Source of the DNA: Alphaproteobacteria bacterium
Lineage (GTDB): Bacteria > Pseudomonadota > Alphaproteobacteria > BOG-932 > Roseiterribacteraceae
Direction of reading: 5' to 3'
DNA: 5,178 bases
Assembly: GCA_903970575.1 (NCBI GenBank)
Contig: CAJCJC010000208.1
Coordinates: forward strand, 1-5,178
Shown: piece after piece, positions 4,851 through 5,178 of the stretch
Layout of the letters: every line of letters begins with the position of its first letter
Position numbering within the stretch: the first letter of the stretch is position 1
Notes under the pieces: model-generated
The model's input: the letters and a program-made list of their open reading frames with translations, nothing else
What the model was told of the DNA's origin: nothing
The model's database searches: none
Program-made: the position numbers and the translations under genes

Positions 4851-5178
4851 ATGGCGAAATCGACCGGCGATGACCGGCCAAAGCCGGTGCGCTGGATCGG
4901 CGGCAGCAAGGATGATTTGAGCGAATTCCCCGAGGATGTACGGAGACGGGTCGGCGGCGCTTTGTGGGAAGCGCAGGTCGGCCGCAAGGCCCCTTATGCG
5001 AAGCCGCTTAAAGGGTTTGGCGATGCCGGCGTTTTGGAGATCGTCGATGATTACGATGGCGATACGTTCCGGGCCGTCTACACCGTGCGCTTTGTCAGGG
5101 CTGTTTATGTGCTGCATGCCTTCCAGAAGAAATCCAAACGCGGCGCGGCCACACCCAGGACCGAACTGGACTTGATCG
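4851..5178 (+). CDS. RelE/ParE-superfamily toxin, HigB/Gp49-like (3' end cut by the window)
   Basis: The frame is open for 109 codons to the window edge and starts MAKSTGDDRPKPVRWIGG. Its motifs are those of the phage Gp49-like (DUF891/HigB-type) branch of RelE/ParE toxins: KPVRWIGGSKDDLSEFPEDV (11-30), AKPLKGFGDAGVLEIVDDY (50-68), DTFRAVYTVRF (71-81), VYVLHAFQKKSKRG (85-98) and TPRTELDLI (101-109). Family members are about 110-125 residues, so only a few codons are probably missing. Such toxins are usually ribosome-dependent mRNA endonucleases held inactive by an antitoxin. In this branch the toxin gene often comes first, followed by an XRE-type (HigA) antitoxin, expected just past 5178. ATG 4851 is chosen to match family N-termini. 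AGGA almost abuts it and GGGAG is 12 nt upstream; GTG 4842 is an in-frame alternative. The palindrome at 4812-4829 is a likely operator. Confidence 0.88.
   Translation, partial: MAKSTGDDRPKPVRWIGGSKDDLSEFPEDVRRRVGGALWEAQVGRKAPYAKPLKGFGDAGVLEIVDDYDGDTFRAVYTVRFVRAVYVLHAFQKKSKRGAATPRTELDLI

Noticed and set aside
156..5178. The antitoxin remnant and the RelE/HigB-like toxin as one split toxin-antitoxin system
   Set aside because: They lie about 4.5 kb apart on opposite strands and the antitoxin is Phd/YefM-type, whereas this toxin branch usually pairs with an XRE-type antitoxin encoded directly downstream.

Overview
The window looks like chromosomal DNA from a GC-rich alphaproteobacterium. The evidence is GC-rich third codon positions, an RNA element matching the SAM-II riboswitch (largely an alphaproteobacterial class) ahead of metZ, and a SulP/MetZ gene content typical of the group. 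I cannot name a genus. I see no phage, insertion sequence, CRISPR array, tRNA or rRNA.

Left part (1-365): a possible truncated 5' end of an unrecognised minus-strand gene (1-87), a dispersed-type palindrome (91-119), and a 50-codon minus-strand ORF (156-308). That ORF has the N-terminus and C-terminus of a Phd/YefM antitoxin joined in frame with the middle missing and no toxin beside it, so it is probably a toxin-antitoxin remnant.

Centre (378-3725, plus strand): a sulfur block. A promoter (378-406) places the transcript start at the first strand of a SAM-II pseudoknot (411-470). Next come an intrinsic terminator (493-522) and metZ (572-1762), which makes homocysteine from O-succinylhomoserine and sulfide. 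The segment 465-473 is a near copy of the terminator's 3' arm and can act as an antiterminator, so the sequence gives a complete on/off mechanism by which SAM would shut metZ off. A 16-bp tandem duplication doubles the ribosome-binding-site/ATG unit of metZ. After its own promoter region comes a SulP-family anion permease with a C-terminal STAS domain (1869-3725), plausibly supplying the sulfate later reduced to the sulfide used by MetZ.

Right part (3726-5178): a minus-strand gene for a Tat-signal-bearing protein resembling the DUF1838 family (3758-4639) converges on sulP. Between it and the right edge lies a 211-bp divergent intergenic region full of inverted repeats. One is a perfect 18-bp palindrome (4812-4829), which is probably the operator of a RelE/HigB-like toxin gene (4851 to the window end, truncated by the edge). 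Its antitoxin gene would be expected just beyond the edge. The most informative signals are the SAM-II switch with its readable antiterminator, the internally deleted antitoxin, and the toxin with its palindromic operator.
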